A stretch of DNA of 64,000 bases from Albifimbria verrucaria (lineage: Eukaryota > Ascomycota > Sordariomycetes > Hypocreales > Stachybotryaceae). The notes beneath the pieces were generated by a model. The model worked only from the letters and a program-made list of their open reading frames with translations. It did not search any database and was not told the origin of the DNA. Where the stretch lies: positions 3,968,001 to 4,032,000 of the forward strand of contig JAHREC010000018.1 of assembly GCA_020081605.1 (NCBI GenBank), in the 5' to 3' direction. Of this stretch, positions 9,681 through 21,671 are shown one piece after another; positions within the stretch are counted from its first letter, which is position 1; each line of letters begins with the position of its first letter. The translations under genes were made by a program, and so were the position numbers.

Positions 9681-12600
9681 TCAAATATTCAATGGGGCCA
9701 ATCCTCGATCCTTGACGGCCTGCTGCACCGCGTTTTTGACGCCAGCGAGCGATTTACGCCAGGCCCTCCCACCCCGACCTTGAGCTCCGTCGTGGTTCAC
9801 GACGATATCCAACCATTTAACCAATTGGACTGCCTTTTGCATGTCTTTCTCTTCCATGACTACCCGCGTGAGATAGTTTTCAAACACCGTAACATCGCCA
9901 GCATGTGGCCCCTCCTCTTTCGTTTCTGTATGCCAGGCATCCAGCATGTCCTTGATTTCCTGAGTACTGGTCACATCGAATCCAGAGAAAGGAATCTTTG
10001 GCGGAACAGGGGAAACTGGATCCTTCTCTGGCCTCCTGGTAAGAGGCTATCCATCTCCGAATGTTGTTTCTGCGCCGGAGCGTCTAGGCCTGACTGCTGC
10101 GCGAGGCGTTGACGGCGATGATCTGCAATCACTTCTCTGCGAACATCTTCGGGGAGTTCAGCAAGAAAATCGGGATCCAGGTCTTCAATCTCAGTTTCAG
10201 GGGCTGACTCGCTTGCAGCTCTCGTGTCCCGGAAGTTGGTCTGCATGAGGCCTGCTTGGCTATCTTTTGTCGTTGGTCCTTTCCAAACATTCCACGCAAA
10301 CCTCCCCGTTTTGTTGGCGTCACTGGCTTCTTTGATGCACCTATTCGGTCTTTTCTAGGTGACAATGGCGTAGGGGATCTGGTAGGTCTTCGGCCATATG
10401 TAGCGAGGATTTCGGCTTTCATGTCTTCCGGAAGTGCGTTGAATACGTCTGCGTCAACCTGGGATGGCAACACACCCCTATTGATGGGCTTCCAGACCGC
10501 GACCTATCCGGTTGATCTTGTCTTTTCGCTTTATCGACGTTCAGGGCTGCGGCTTGATTCATGAGCTTGCTGCGTATATCTGTGGGCAGCTCTGCAATAA
10601 TAGCTGGATCAGGGTTGCTCGGCATGATGAATTGAGTACCCGAAATGTTGAGAGTTGTATTCGCCTTTGAATCTGCCTCCGCAGATTTCGCAAGGGCTAG
10701 AGCTCGGTGGACTCGAGCTCTGGGCGGTGACACAGCGTCATCAACAATGGGGTCCTTATTTGTATTGCGCATGCGATCTTTCGATTCCAGAGGACTCCTT
10801 GGGTCCTCAATTGGATCCATTGTATAAGGCTTCTTTGTTGAACTTGGTCTCATGAAGCTCCCGAAGGCCAGCTTCTTCTGACTACCATCCGGCGCCGCAG
10901 GGTTCATCTTTAGAGGTTCCAGCTTGGTCATCTGTACAGCAAGTCCGCGCAAATCGCCAGGCCTAAATTTGAACGAGCGAAGAATAGACACGGCCTCCTT
11001 CCCGAGTGTCTTATAGTCATGAGTAGCGACGCCAAAACTAGTACTCTTGTTGAAGGTGTCGCATTTGCCGTGCCCTAAATGTTTTGCTGGATCCAAGGGT
11101 GCATCAAGAGCTCGACGCATAATCTTCATGGTAAGCTGTCGCCCCTTGACTTGCTCATTAACCAAGCGTTTTTCCAATTCTTTGCAAAGGTTGTATATAA
11201 ACTCTTCAGCCTCCTCTTGGGCGATGAAGCGTATGCCCCAGTTGACCTCTGCTGATACTGACTTTCGAGGAGGTTGCTCCTCTACTTCAGTCCGGTCAAT
11301 GCCTCGAGAATAGTCTCTGAGCTTCTCTCCAGTTTTCGGCCCGAGAGTTGCTATTAGGCGCTCCTTTGAGACCTCGCGGATATCTTTCACAAACATGATT
11401 CCGATCTCACCCAGCTTTCCTCCAATACTATGAGATACGCCAGGCAAGGACTCAACTTCGAGCTGCCCCATCATTTCGAGTACATCCTCGGGCTTCAAAT
11501 GGAATTGTCCAGCTGGTTTGGCTTTTCTCAAAGCAACTTTGGCCAGCAAAATGTTTCCGCCGATTCCTACCGAAACAGCACAACCAGTACGTTCTTGAAT
11601 GCGCCTTCGTAAGTCTTGAGCAAGTTCGTCGGCCTTTTCTTGTTCCTCCAGAGGCTACCTTCATCAATGCCCGATCCGTCTGAATGTGCCGCTGACAACA
11701 CAATCGATGTAGCGTCAATGAGTGCTTCGTCGATACTGACACTTTGTACTAGCCCTCCAACTTCCATGATAGATTCATAGAATTTGCTGCTGGCGTCCTC
11801 ATATGCAGGGAAATCGTATGGTAGAACTTTGAGATCTGGACATTGTTCCAAGGCTCGCTTCATCCACATTCCGTTCTTGACGCCAAATTTTCGCGCAGGA
11901 TAGTTGCAACTCGCAATCTCGGAGCCACTGCCTGCACTATGTGCGACAACTGTAGGCTTATCCACGTAGTCGGGATGCTTTTTAGCGAGACTGCACAGAA
12001 GAAGCTGTCAAAGTCGACATGCATGATATATCTCCTGGAACCAGGCTTCCTCTTTAGTTTCCTCTCGGTGAGACCCTTCTCGGCGGCCAATTTTTGCATT
12101 TTAGACTTCAATTCTGCTTTCCAGGTGGACAAATGGTGCAGCCTGCTTTCGGAGTAATATTGCTTAAGAAAATCCGGGTTGGCTGTGGACGATTTCCTCA
12201 ATCGAGGGTCGGAAAGAAGCCAAGCATTGTGCTCCTCTGGAGTCATAGCCTCGGAGAACCCAGGCGCTTTCAAAGTCTCCCTGAAACTTCTATTTCATCT
12301 GGCATAGGGACGAGGTCCACCTCTTCATCCAGTGGCGGCTCGTCCAAATCCTCTTTAACATCTGTGTCGAGGTCTGGAGTCTCGAAATCCGGGGTTATCT
12401 CTGCCTCCCCATCTGTAACCGGTGGAGAAACTGATTTAGCTTCTACATCTCGGACGGCTTCCCGAGCTGGCGTCTGCAACTTCTCCGCAAGCTGACTCAA
12501 TGATTGACTAGGCAAAGCCGCAGCCTTTATCTGGCTCGTGTAAAAGCTTTGGTCGGTTTGCTCTCGGTAACCTTGCTTGGTCTGTGGACTGGACTGCGTA

Positions 12601-13144
12601 AGCCCTTTACCACTATCAAATTTCAAGACTTTTTGCCTTGGGCCCTCGTCAAGAACTCGGAAGTCGGTCCACGGCAAGAGTTTGCCTGCGCTGACAGAAT
12701 CCATAATCCATGCTGGCTTAACAATCCTATAGCGACTGAAGTCGACGGTTTTCTTGGGTGGGAGAGTGGATGCTATGATGTGAGTCGCCATAGTTTTTGA
12801 GTCGAGGTACTGAAGAAACCCTCCCCGTGTTGTACGATCTCTTTATGGAGGCTTCACAAATGATTAGTAGCCGTAATGGCAAGAACACGGTGCACTTACA
12901 TGTGTAGCGGCGGTTGGGTATACCCGGTGACATGAATGACAAGGCCCTTGAATATCTGAGGTTTATCTGATGCAGAGCGTATCTGAGCATCGAGGTTTTG
13001 AAGCTTGATCTTTTTGCGCCTGAAGTAATCATTGAAACCATTGAACTCGCTCTGGGTATATTCTTCGCCCTCCTCATCATCGAAGGTATGCTCTTCTATT
13101 CGCTTCCTCACCTTGGAGGAGTTCTTATCTAGGACTGTCCCCAT
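9681..13144 (-). CDS. REV1: REV1, Y-family translesion DNA polymerase
   Basis: REV1 is a deoxycytidyl transferase and scaffold for lesion bypass with Pol zeta, in the nucleus. Exons are 13144-12900 and 12851-9681, giving about 1140 aa after repair. In order it shows an acidic N-terminus, a BRCT domain (about residues 65-150, FKGLVIHVTGY...IVKPAWIMDS), the polymerase palm with HVDFDSFFCAV and SIDEALIDAT (the catalytic Asp and Asp-Glu), and the little-finger region. Three ubiquitin-binding-like LPxD motifs follow (AELPTDIRSKL, NALPEDMKAEIL, AELPEDVRREVI). The C-terminal domain (about 9681-9965) binds Rev7 and other polymerases in known REV1 proteins. Seven single-base deletions are inferred, for example at the C run 12833-12836, at 12279-12281 and at the GGG 11972-11974. 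Seven repairs restore the frame exactly. It is divergent from the RED-like gene. Confidence 0.94.
12852..12899 (-). other. REV1 intron
   Basis: This 48 bp intron has GTAAGT at the donor, an ACTAAT branch-point-like word about 15 bp from the acceptor, and GAAG at the acceptor. It joins PPLHI to LHKEIVQHG inside the BRCT domain, where the protein then matches the family. It is a good model for the small introns used in this genome. Confidence 0.8.
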
Positions 13145-13599
13145 GACGGCGGTTGACGAAGCACGCAGTAATTAGAATAAGAGCGACGTCTTTGGGAGTG
13201 AAGGTGACGTGACATTCAACGCCAAGCTGGTTAACTGATCATGATCAAGCAGAGCCAAAGGCTGCGATAAAGCGCCCTCAAAGACGGTTAAGTCCCATGC
13301 TAGCAACCAAGAAATGGATTTGGGTAACTACAAGCTTTGTAGCTCTGCGCAAAATGAATCACGTAGGTAATGATGGTTGTTCTGAAGGCATCAAGTGGCG
13401 ATGAGCGCGTTAAGTGGAGCAGATTCCACGCGCCCTTCACACGTCAACTCGTGACTGCCAGCATGCGCCTCACAGCCACAGCTGCACTAGCCTCAAGCAA
13501 GGCCAAGGCTGGAGTTATACTGGACCTTGTATCTTTGCGTCTACAATCTAATCGCAAATCTCTTAGCATTGCGACTCGTCTTGAGTCGCATACGCAATA
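13145..13599. promoter_or_regulatory. Divergent promoter region, REV1 / RED-like
   Basis: Only 455 bp separate the REV1 start (-) from the RED-like start (+), so the two genes must share a compact bidirectional promoter. The GTGACGTGACAT stretch near 13202-13215 contains CRE-like TGACG half-sites. No other gene is present. Confidence 0.55.
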
Positions 13600-15299
13600 A
13601 TGAATAATGAACAGTTTCGCAAGCTGATCAGCGCCAACTCCGCCAAATCGGATGGTGCCAAAAATGGTAAACAGCCGGCTACTGCCACCCCAAGTGGTGG
13701 AAGTGCCTTGGGTTCGCGACAACGGGCGAGCATACCGATGACACCGTACGTATGGGTTCCTCTGTGAATTGCTGCAGACTAATATTTTCGGCAGGCGATC
13801 TGTAGGCGGTTCTCAAGTTAGTTTCGCGCGTCAACTTGCCGAACGACAAAATGCGGCGCATCCCCAGAAGAAGTTCAAGACATCGGCTCCTCGAGGTGTC
13901 AAGCTAGCATCAGGTTACGTCGACCGAGCGAAAGACCGCGAAGATGGCAGCGCCGACGATCGCGAGGAAAGGCTGAAGAACCTTGAGGAGTTATATAAGA
14001 AAGAGGAGATCGACCGCGAAACTTTTGAGAAGCTGAGGTTTGAGATTGCTGGTGGAGATTTGGAGAGCACGCATTTAGTCAAAGGTCTGGATTTCAAACT
14101 ACTGGAGAGGGTGCGAAAAGGCGAAGATGTGTATAGCAAGAAGGAAGCCGAAGCTACGGAAGAATCGACTGCAGAGGGTGACCCAGAGGCAAATGTCGAT
14201 GACGAATTTGACGAGCTTGAGGAACGCGATGTTCAAGCGGTTGAACAGGATAGGTCGGAGAAGAAGAAGGGACAGCTCTCAACAGTGAGCTTGGCACCCT
14301 CGAAAAGCGCACGCGCGACCAGATTCTGGCGGAACTCAAAGCTTCCCGGCTGGCGGCTAAAGCACAGCAAGAGCCAGCGTTGGGCGACCGATTTCGAAAG
14401 ATTGGGGCAAAGCAGATGCCGGGATCACGAATCGAACGCGACAGCAAGGGCCGCGAAGTCCTCATCATTGTGGACGAGGATGGACACGAGAAGAGGAAAG
14501 TGCGCAAGCTGCAGCCAGGCGCAGAGGCAGATGCACATGCTCAAAATGGCCTACTGATGCCGGACAAGGATGCTAAGCCGTTGGGTATGGAGGTGCCTGA
14601 ACAATACAAGAAACAGGAAGAGCCAGAAGACGACAGTGATGTGGACATATTTGAAGGAGTCGGGGATGACTACGATCCGCTGGCCGGAATAGACGCATCC
14701 AGCTCGGACTCAGAAGGCGAGGAGGGCAAGGAGCCTGGGACGGCAGTCGACAAGTCCAAAGCAAAGGAAACACCCGACGCAGAAGCCGCTTCAGCAGCGT
14801 CAGAATCGTCAATGCCTCCACCAGCCAAGCCTGCCTCAGCACCAGCAGCACGGAATTACTTCCAGGGTTCAAAGACAGGACTCATATCGGCCGAGGCTGC
14901 GAAGACGCCATCTATGTCTGACCCTGCAATCATGGCAGCGATTAAAGGGCCGCCGCTCTCAAGGCGGCAGACCGAAAAGACGAGGATGACGACGAGGATG
15001 ATGATGATGAGGCTAAGAAAGATAGCAAGGCACTGGAAGAGAAGAGGAGGAAGCTGCTCCAGGCCAATGACAGAGATGACTATGATCTTGACATGGGCTT
15101 TGGAACGAGCAGGTTCGAGGACGAGGAGGATCTTGGAGACGAGAAGGTGAAGCTGTCTAAGTGGGGTGACGAGGACGACGGCGAGGGCTCAAGGGGCGGC
15201 AAATCACAGAGGAAGAAGAGGCCGAGGAAACGAAAGGGCGACGCGAACAACGCGAGTGACATTATGCGGGTTATCGAGCAGCGTAAACAGTCGTCGTGA
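13600..15299 (+). CDS. RED-like (IK) spliceosomal B-complex protein
   Basis: RED/IK proteins join the spliceosome at the B-complex stage with SMU1. Exons are 13600-13745 and 13795-15299, giving 550 aa after two repairs. The conserved N-terminal RED domain is visible: MNNEQFRKLI, then the signature YVDRAKDRE (about residues 90-100) and a charged stretch ending in GLDFKLLERVR. Past the middle, RKIGAKQMPGSR and KQEEPEDDSDVDIFEGVGDDYDPL match the fungal family, including the acidic DSDVDIFE..GDDYDP block. The C-terminus is Lys/Arg-rich and ends in VIEQRKQSS. Missing G bases near 14270 (GGG) and 14948 (GGG) cause the frame changes. The start at 13600 is the first ATG that gives the family N-terminus. 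It is divergent from REV1, with no known functional tie. Confidence 0.87.
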
Positions 15300-15891
15300 T
15301 ACTGCTGTACAATACTAATACTGTATCAAGAACGAGTTGACGGTCGAAGTAGGTTGGTTGGTTGAGCGGGGCGTAAAGCAAATGTGCAAACGACAGTTCC
15401 GAGGTCCAGCACAGAGCAACGGCGTGTAAAATTAACCTAATGTTTCTACTGCGGCACGGCACAGCACAGCACAGTACACGCTGTACAGTGCCTGTAGTCT
15501 CGGCGCGGCCCAGCAGAGCGCAGAACCTTCGCTTTGTGCCGAACCCGAGGACCCGGCAGGCGGCGCCTTGCGAAGGCCCAGCTAGCCTGGTGCTACTACT
15601 AGGTGATACTAGGTGATAGTGGGTTTTGCGTCCGTCTCCCCAGAAATTCCCCCTCTCTTCTCATATGGCGGGGCGCTTTCGCACGGCCCAATTTAGACCA
15701 AGGCACGCCGAATTGCGGTCGCGGCTCCGGCTCCCAATTGCATCTGACATGCACGGTAGACCGGTTGCTAACAACTCACTCCTTTGAACCTCTCTTCGTC
15801 TCGCTCATTCTCCCAACCCCCGATTCATAGAGTCGCTCCTGGAGCTTACACCAACCTTCCCTCGGACTTACACTCGACCCTGACATATACC
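15300..15891. other. Intergenic, RED-like 3' flank and nucleoside hydrolase promoter
   Basis: No gene is seen in this gap. It contains a short CACGGCACAGCACAGCACAG tract near 15453-15472 and a GC-rich patch at 15500-15580. A pyrimidine-rich leader precedes the start codon of the next gene. Confidence 0.5.
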
Positions 15892-17292
15892 ATGGCTTCA
15901 CCCCAGATTCCGGTTTGGCTTGACTGCGACCCCGGCCACGATGTATGTTGAACAGATCGTCCACCGCTTCGCCGACATGTCCGGCCCCATGAGACATGCC
16001 TTTGTTGACTGGGCCCTTGGCATATCCGTGGCTCTACAGCGCCTGCGTCGTTCCTGAGACTGACCCATCCCTCACCAGGACGCATTCGCCATCTTGCTGG
16101 CCGCTTACCACCCTCGCATAAAGCTGCTGGGAATCTCTACGGTTTTCGGAAATGCAGACTTACAGTAAGTTGTCTCAATTCTAAGGACGGTGTTCTTCAT
16201 GGCCACCCGCCGATGAGGCCTCCCCAAACACTAAACAACTCTGTAGAAACACAACTCACAACGCCGCCTCGCTGCTTACGGCGATGGGCAAGCAAAATGA
16301 GATTCCGCTGCACGTTGGTCTCGCCAAGGCCCTGGAACGCCCGGCACTGCATGCCCCAACGGACATCCACGGTGTGACCGGCCTGGACGGCACCGACCTG
16401 CTGCCCGCCCCGGAGTGCAAGCCGTCACCTGTTCCGGGCGTCCAGGCCATGGCTGAGGCGCTGCGGGCGCAACCCCGGCACGGCGTGGATTGTCGCTACC
16501 GGCACCCTCACAAACGTCGGTGCTTTGTTCCGCCAACACCCGGAACTGGCAGCTCACATCAAGGGCCTGAGCATCATGGGCGGCTCGATTGGTGGCAAGT
16601 TCTCCGACGCCCCCATGGGCAAGGTTGATGGCAAGGAGCGCATCGGCAACTGGACAGCCCACGCCGAGTTCAACATCCTCGTCGATCCCGAGGCGGCTTC
16701 GGAGATTTTCGGTAACAAGGAGATTGCCTCCAAGATGGTCATGGTTCCCTGGATCTGAGCCACCAGGTGCTGGCAACTGAGGATGTGCGAAACCTCCTCC
16801 TCTACGGCAAGGACGGTGAGCAGAGTGGCCCCGGCAAGACAACGCTGCGAACCATGCTCGTTGAATTGCTCTACTTCTTTGCCAAGACCTATTCGTAAGT
16901 CGCTCCGTGCAGAACCCACCACAATTATGCTCTTATGCTAACACATGGCTTGTAGCGACGTGTTCGGCATCACTGCTGGCCCTCCCTGCACGACCCCTTG
17001 GCGGTTGCTGCTGTCCTTCAGGGCACCCCGATGAGATCCCCTTTCCTTCGTGGCATCCGGAAAAGAGTGAGCATCCGCCCTATGATGAACGTTTCGAGGT
17101 GACGGTCAACACCGAAGGCACCTTTGAGGAGGCGCACAATGGCAAGGAGACGGGTAGAACCATCGCCAAGCTTCTCCCCGAGGCGAGAAGGGCGTTCAAA
17201 TACCGAGAAGCACCGACGTCGCCAAGTTCTGGCAAGTGATTGAGGAGTGCATGCAGAGGGCGGACGAGGTAAATAAGAAGCTGGGCAAATAA
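15892..17292 (+). CDS. URH1: Uridine/inosine nucleoside hydrolase (URH1 type)
   Basis: This enzyme hydrolyses uridine, and often inosine or nicotinamide riboside, to base plus ribose in nucleoside salvage; it is cytosolic. Exons are 15892-15942, 16079-16164, 16247-16894 and 16956-17292, giving about 375 aa after repair. The N-terminal calcium-binding signature WLDCDPGHDDAFAI is split by intron 1. STVFGNADL, GTLTNVG, LSIMGGSIG and the second calcium/ribose site NWTAHAEFNILVDPEAA are all present. The terminal ITAGPPLHDPLAVAAVL carries the active-site HD. Frames break at the C run near 16471-16474 (one base too many or two too few) and, with one C missing each, at 16747-16749 and near 16986, 17025 and 17179. 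It converges with the TPC1-type carrier, with 113 bp between stop codons. Confidence 0.92.
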
Positions 17293-17405
17293 GCGTGTAA
17301 TCTAAGACATGAATAGAGCCGGAAAAGCACAGGATAGACGGGGCGTTGCATTAGTCCATTAGATTAATCATCACTCTACTGTATGTTCTACATTCTATGC
17401 ATAAC

Positions 17406-18488
17406 CTAAACCGCGGTCTCGCGGTCAGGATCAAAGCTCATCAAGAGCTGGAGGCTGCGCCCGTAAGTCCAGACGGTAACTGCACTAGCCGGAGCAGCCT
17501 TGATCAGACTGATAGGAGCCCTCTATATAGCCCCTGATTCCCTCAGTACGGAAAATAGTTTGAATGGCCCGCACGGTGGTCGTGTACTCAGGGACATCGC
17601 CGTAAACATATTTCTGTCTCGTGGGGCCTTGGATCTGTATGCGCTTCCGCACCAGATCGAGCGGAAACACGGCCGTCTTGGCCAAGACGCTTCCCAGAAT
17701 ACCTGCCGTGGCATCGCCGCTGCCCCAGGGCATGTTCAGTCCTGCTAAAGACGTGCTGAGGCTTTCGTATGTGACAAAGAAGATGCCCACGTACGGTGTG
17801 ATTTGGGCCAAGGCGGGACCCAGCCCGCGAAAGTAGCCCCTCCAGCCCTCATCTCTCCCAATGTCCGCCACGGCGCTCCGTAACGATTTGTACACGCGCT
17901 GCGTCCCTTGCGCAGCGAAGCGAGTCCTTAATAGATCGAGCGGGTAGGTAGCTGTGGTGGCAGCAGCGCCAGATGTAGCACCGGCGACAAAGCTCTCGAC
18001 AGAGTCTGGCAATTTGAAAGGAAGGGTATTCTGAAGGAAGAGAGTGGTGGAGCGGTAGGCGGTGAATTGGACGGCGGCGTAGCCGACATACATCATCTCG
18101 GCAGGGACATTGCCCTTCCAGAAGCCGGTGATACCCTCATGGCGGAGGATATGCTGCACAGTCGCAAAGGTGCCGCGGTTGCCTGTCGCAAAGCAAGACC
18201 TAGGTAGAGTGTCGGAGGAGACGGCGGCACGGGTCTGTAGCTGGAGACGGATTTTGATAACGTCGAGCGGCGCAATGACGAAGCTGTAGAGGGAGCTATG
18301 TTAGAGAGAGAGGACACGGGGAGAGGCGAATGAATTGGACGCACCGAGATACGAGACCGGCTATGGCACCAGCCGAAACGACCTGGAGACGAGAGCCCTG
18401 TAAGAGAAAACTGTGTCAGTGGCGAGAGAGTCTGACAGTACTAGGAGCTGCGTACCTCATCCTTGAGGTGGCTCCCTCGTGAGGACAT
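17406..18488 (-). CDS. TPC1: Mitochondrial thiamine pyrophosphate carrier (TPC1)
   Basis: TPC1 imports thiamine pyrophosphate across the mitochondrial inner membrane for matrix dehydrogenases. Exons are 18488-18456, 18397-18345 and 18283-17406, giving 321 aa after repair. The N-terminal pattern [20 protein letters not shown] matches fungal TPC1. The three carrier signatures are [21 protein letters not shown] and [13 protein letters not shown]. The C-terminus reads [18 protein letters not shown], a usual carrier end. Two G bases are missing close together near 17522 and 17533, which distorts the sequence between EGIRG and SLIKAAP. I looked for a thiamine riboswitch in the leader and introns and saw none. 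It converges with the nucleoside hydrolase gene. Confidence 0.85.
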
Positions 18489-19498
18489 GCAAATCGCCTC
18501 CGGCCCTGGGCGAGCTCGCGTGCGCCCAACGGCCACAGGGACGGGGAGGTCGGATGGAGGAACGGTCTAGAAGCGGCGGTGCAGGCGATGCGCGAAGGGC
18601 TTGGGTTTGCGCCGGTGAATTATTACGTGTGGTGAGTTTTTTGGCTTGAAGATTGAGAGCCGGACGGCACTAGAGGGAGGGTAAAAGTAATTGAGATGTA
18701 TGACGGAGATCCGTCGATCGGCGCAAAACAGGCGAAAAAATAAAGAGCCGGGCCGTTGGCGCTAGGAGGGCCAGAAGGTACCGAGAGCGCGGAACCTTCT
18801 GGCCCTGCTCAGGTACCTTACTTACTTAGGTACCTGTGAATGCATAGGGAAGGTGGTATTTCCAACGGTCATCCAGGGACTGGTATTTGGAATGAATGAA
18901 TGAATGCATGCTTCGCGGTGGCGGGTCGCATGCTGTAAGTGGATGGACAACTCACGTAAGATGCACGACCCGGGCTTCTGGACGCTGCTAGATCTCAGCC
19001 TGTGCAGCGTCGTGTCTGCTAGGCAAGTCCATGATTTGATTTGGCACGATGCCGGTGGTCCCTGGCAAGGTTTGAAGATGCCTGGTTCAGGAACATCTCT
19101 TAATCATCCCGTCGCGGCAGGGATCAGGCCGTCTGACGGGAGCGGACCAGGATATTTGCAGACATCTTACTTGATGCGCAGCAGGCCGAGAGGTACGGAC
19201 TTATCCACCTCGGAAACACTCGCGATAACATTGCCGTGCCAGGCGTCAGCGACGCTTGTTGTTTCGTGGTGAGGAGGCCAGGAATGCAATGTTTGGATAT
19301 CGTGATCCACGGCTTGGTCCTAAATTTAGCTGATGGTGTTTCCGTGGACTTCGGCTGTTTTACGGCCGAGCGTGTGTTATGTACAGCGATGATGACGTCC
19401 CGGCGACCTTTTGTAGGTAAGGTAACTTACTTGTTTTGTTTACCTTGCTGTGTCCTGTGTAAGTTACGGTGCTATACGAAGTCCAGGACCAGTACATT

Positions 19499-19502
<4 letters not shown>

Positions 19503-19536
<34 letters not shown>
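19503..19536. repeat. Poly(A) tract, 34 bases
   Basis: This is an uninterrupted run of 34 A. It is not next to a coding sequence with a retroelement signature, so it need not mark a retrotransposed copy. Its length contrasts with the shortened C/G runs elsewhere. Confidence 0.95.
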
Positions 19537-19537
<1 letters not shown>

Positions 19538-19814
19538 ATCGCCAATCAATAAGACAGAGCATATCCCGCCAGGTGCGCGCATGAGACTGAAATGATGTAA
19601 TGGACTTGCATTTTCCCTCGCCTTTGGTGATTCTGAGTCAAGAAATGAGCAGTGCATGAGCCAGTGGGGGCAGCTTTCCGCTCTCCGTCCGATGTTTCAT
19701 TGCATCTGCAACTTGCATCAAGGGACCAGACCATCCATGTCCGCCTTGCTGCGAGGTGAGAGAGAGCCCAAGCCCCCTGTTCTTCCTTGTGATTTCTCCT
19801 GCCTGCCTTGGTTA

Positions 19815-19837
19815 TCTCTCTCTCTCTCTCTCTCTCT
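19815..19837. repeat. (TC)n microsatellite
   Basis: About 11.5 uninterrupted TC units lie in the gap upstream of the gene that starts at 20548. Confidence 0.95.
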
Positions 19838-20547
19838 GCCTGCGCGTGCAGTACTCGTCCTTGGCATTCGCAGGAGAAAAAAAGGTGGTGGGGATGGAGG
19901 CATGCTTCCATTGAGCAATCAATCCAGTTTGATTTACAACACCTCCAAGGCCGCCTGTCCCCTCCCCCGCTGAAGATAGCAGAGTTCAACACAGAGCTCC
20001 AGAGCTGCATGCTTGGCTCTGGCACAGGCCAATCACCGCTAGCGACCGTGTTCTTCAGGGTATTCCTGGTGGAGTCGTCGGGAAGCTCGAGGGTTGACCA
20101 GGGGATGCTGCTGTTAGCTTCCTTTCCTCCGAAAGCCACCTACCACGGCACAGCCATCCAGCGTCAGTTGACGGAGGCTCCGCTGCTCACCTCCATCGTG
20201 ACATATATATCTCCCTCTCTGAAACTCCTCCACCTCTCCCCTCTCGTCTCTCTCACCTTTTCTCTATTTTCGCCCCTTCCCGTATCTCACCCGTTGGGCT
20301 TGTGGCTTCGGCGTGGCGCCAGACAATCAGAACCGTCCGCTTGTTTGGTTAGGCGTTTGTGATCCAACCCCGAGGTTACCTGTCGCAGCGCATGTGACGA
20401 CGCAGACAGCTTGGCCTTTGAACCTGCTATTCTCTATTCTTCTTCTGGGCTGCCTTGAATTCTCGGTTTCGTTCAAACCAGAAATCTCCAGCGCATGCGA
20501 ACAAGTGCACAGCTTCAGCCTTTACACAACCCCCATTGGACGTCATC

Positions 20548-21671
20548 ATGGATTCCATAACCCCTCCACCAGGCCTCAGCAGCCTCCTGGCTCCCATATT
20601 ACCAGCCCTACCAGCAGCAGCCGTGTCCACGGAACCCGCCACCGGCATTCTACCTTATCTTTCACCTATTCTACGTCAAAGGGTCCAGCTGCTGTCTTCC
20701 TCCAGCACAGATGGCTGGCTACGCCTGCTCTGCTACGATGCCAGCAAGGCCGCAAAACTCGCCGAGCTCGTCAGCAGCGGGGCCTGGAGCCCCATCCCGT
20801 GTCAGGAGAGGTCGAGGTGGACTGGGACTACGACAGTCAAACCAAGTACCGGCGGCTCGACGAGGAGACCTTGCAGGCCCTTGTGGTCCTCTCCGAGCTA
20901 GGGCTCGCCTTTCAACTCATTTACTGCGTCGGAGACACCGAAGGCGGAGGTGATGGCTGGAGGGTAGGCGAGGTCACGGTGGCCGACAAGGCATCTCCCT
21001 TTGCGCAATTTGGCGGTTCCTCTTCAATCGGCGAGGCCGAGCAGCAGTTCAAGGATGCCAAGTCGGGCAAGCAGCAGCCGCAAACAAACGGCCAGCTCTC
21101 ACTAAACACTGGCTCGATAGAAGACGAGCCAGAGGATGAGGATGATGGTGGGTATTGGGACCAGTACGACGCGACGCCTGCCCAGACACCTGGCGCCGAA
21201 AAGTCGTCTTTCCCTCCCGCCAACAACGCTTCGCAAGACGCATACCAAAGGCCTGAGGCAGATGAGGAGTACTACGCTCGCTACGACAGCGTGCAGCCAG
21301 CCATGGACAACCATGACCCAGACGAGGCCGCGCAGCAGGCCCATATCATCCCGCCTCTCGGCCTCGGCGCAGCCGCCCCGGCCGCCAACGAGATTGCCGA
21401 GGACGACGGCGAGGCCCGCCAGCGGATGAACGCCCTCATCCACCCGCGGCCCGAGTCGAGTGCCAGCTCCAGCGGCTCCAACACTGTCGCCAAGCTCGAG
21501 GCCACGGCCGGGAAGCAGGAGCAGAGCGAGTTCGGCGTCAAGCAGCACATCTCCCGCAGCATCCGCAGCCTGTACCTGCTCTCGCGCGCCAGCGGCATCG
21601 ACCGCGATGAGTTTGAGCGCCTGGTCAAGACGGAGCTCGACGTGCTGGGCATGGTAGAAGACCAGGACTAA
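20548..21671 (+). CDS. Conserved-looking fungal protein of unknown function
   Basis: I do not recognise a named family. After one repair (a G missing in the run 20779-20782) the frame is 374 aa with no intron. The N-terminus is proline- and leucine-rich (GLSSLLAPILPALPAA). It is followed by a compact region with DWDYDSQTKYRRLDEETLQ and LGLAFQLIYCVGD, which looks like a folded domain of about 150 residues. The middle is acidic and low-complexity (EDEPEDEDDGGYWDQYD). The last 60 residues are probably helical (VKQHISRSIRSLYLLSRASGIDRDEFERLVKTEL). No signal peptide or clear membrane span is visible. The start is the first ATG after a CT-rich leader (20210-20300). It converges with the Zn2Cys6 regulator gene. 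Confidence 0.75.

Larger units (their letters stand above)
18489..20547. other. Intergenic with simple repeats
   Basis: About 2.1 kb separates the TPC1-type carrier (-) from the next gene (+). It holds the two promoters, AGGTACC palindromes at about 18777-18837, a 34-base A tract, a TC dinucleotide run and a CT-rich leader at 20210-20300. No protein-coding gene is convincing. Confidence 0.55.

Noticed and set aside
17406..18488. Thiamine (TPP) riboswitch in the TPC1 leader or introns
   Set aside because: I looked for the conserved CTGAGA-type core and its partner segments and found none.
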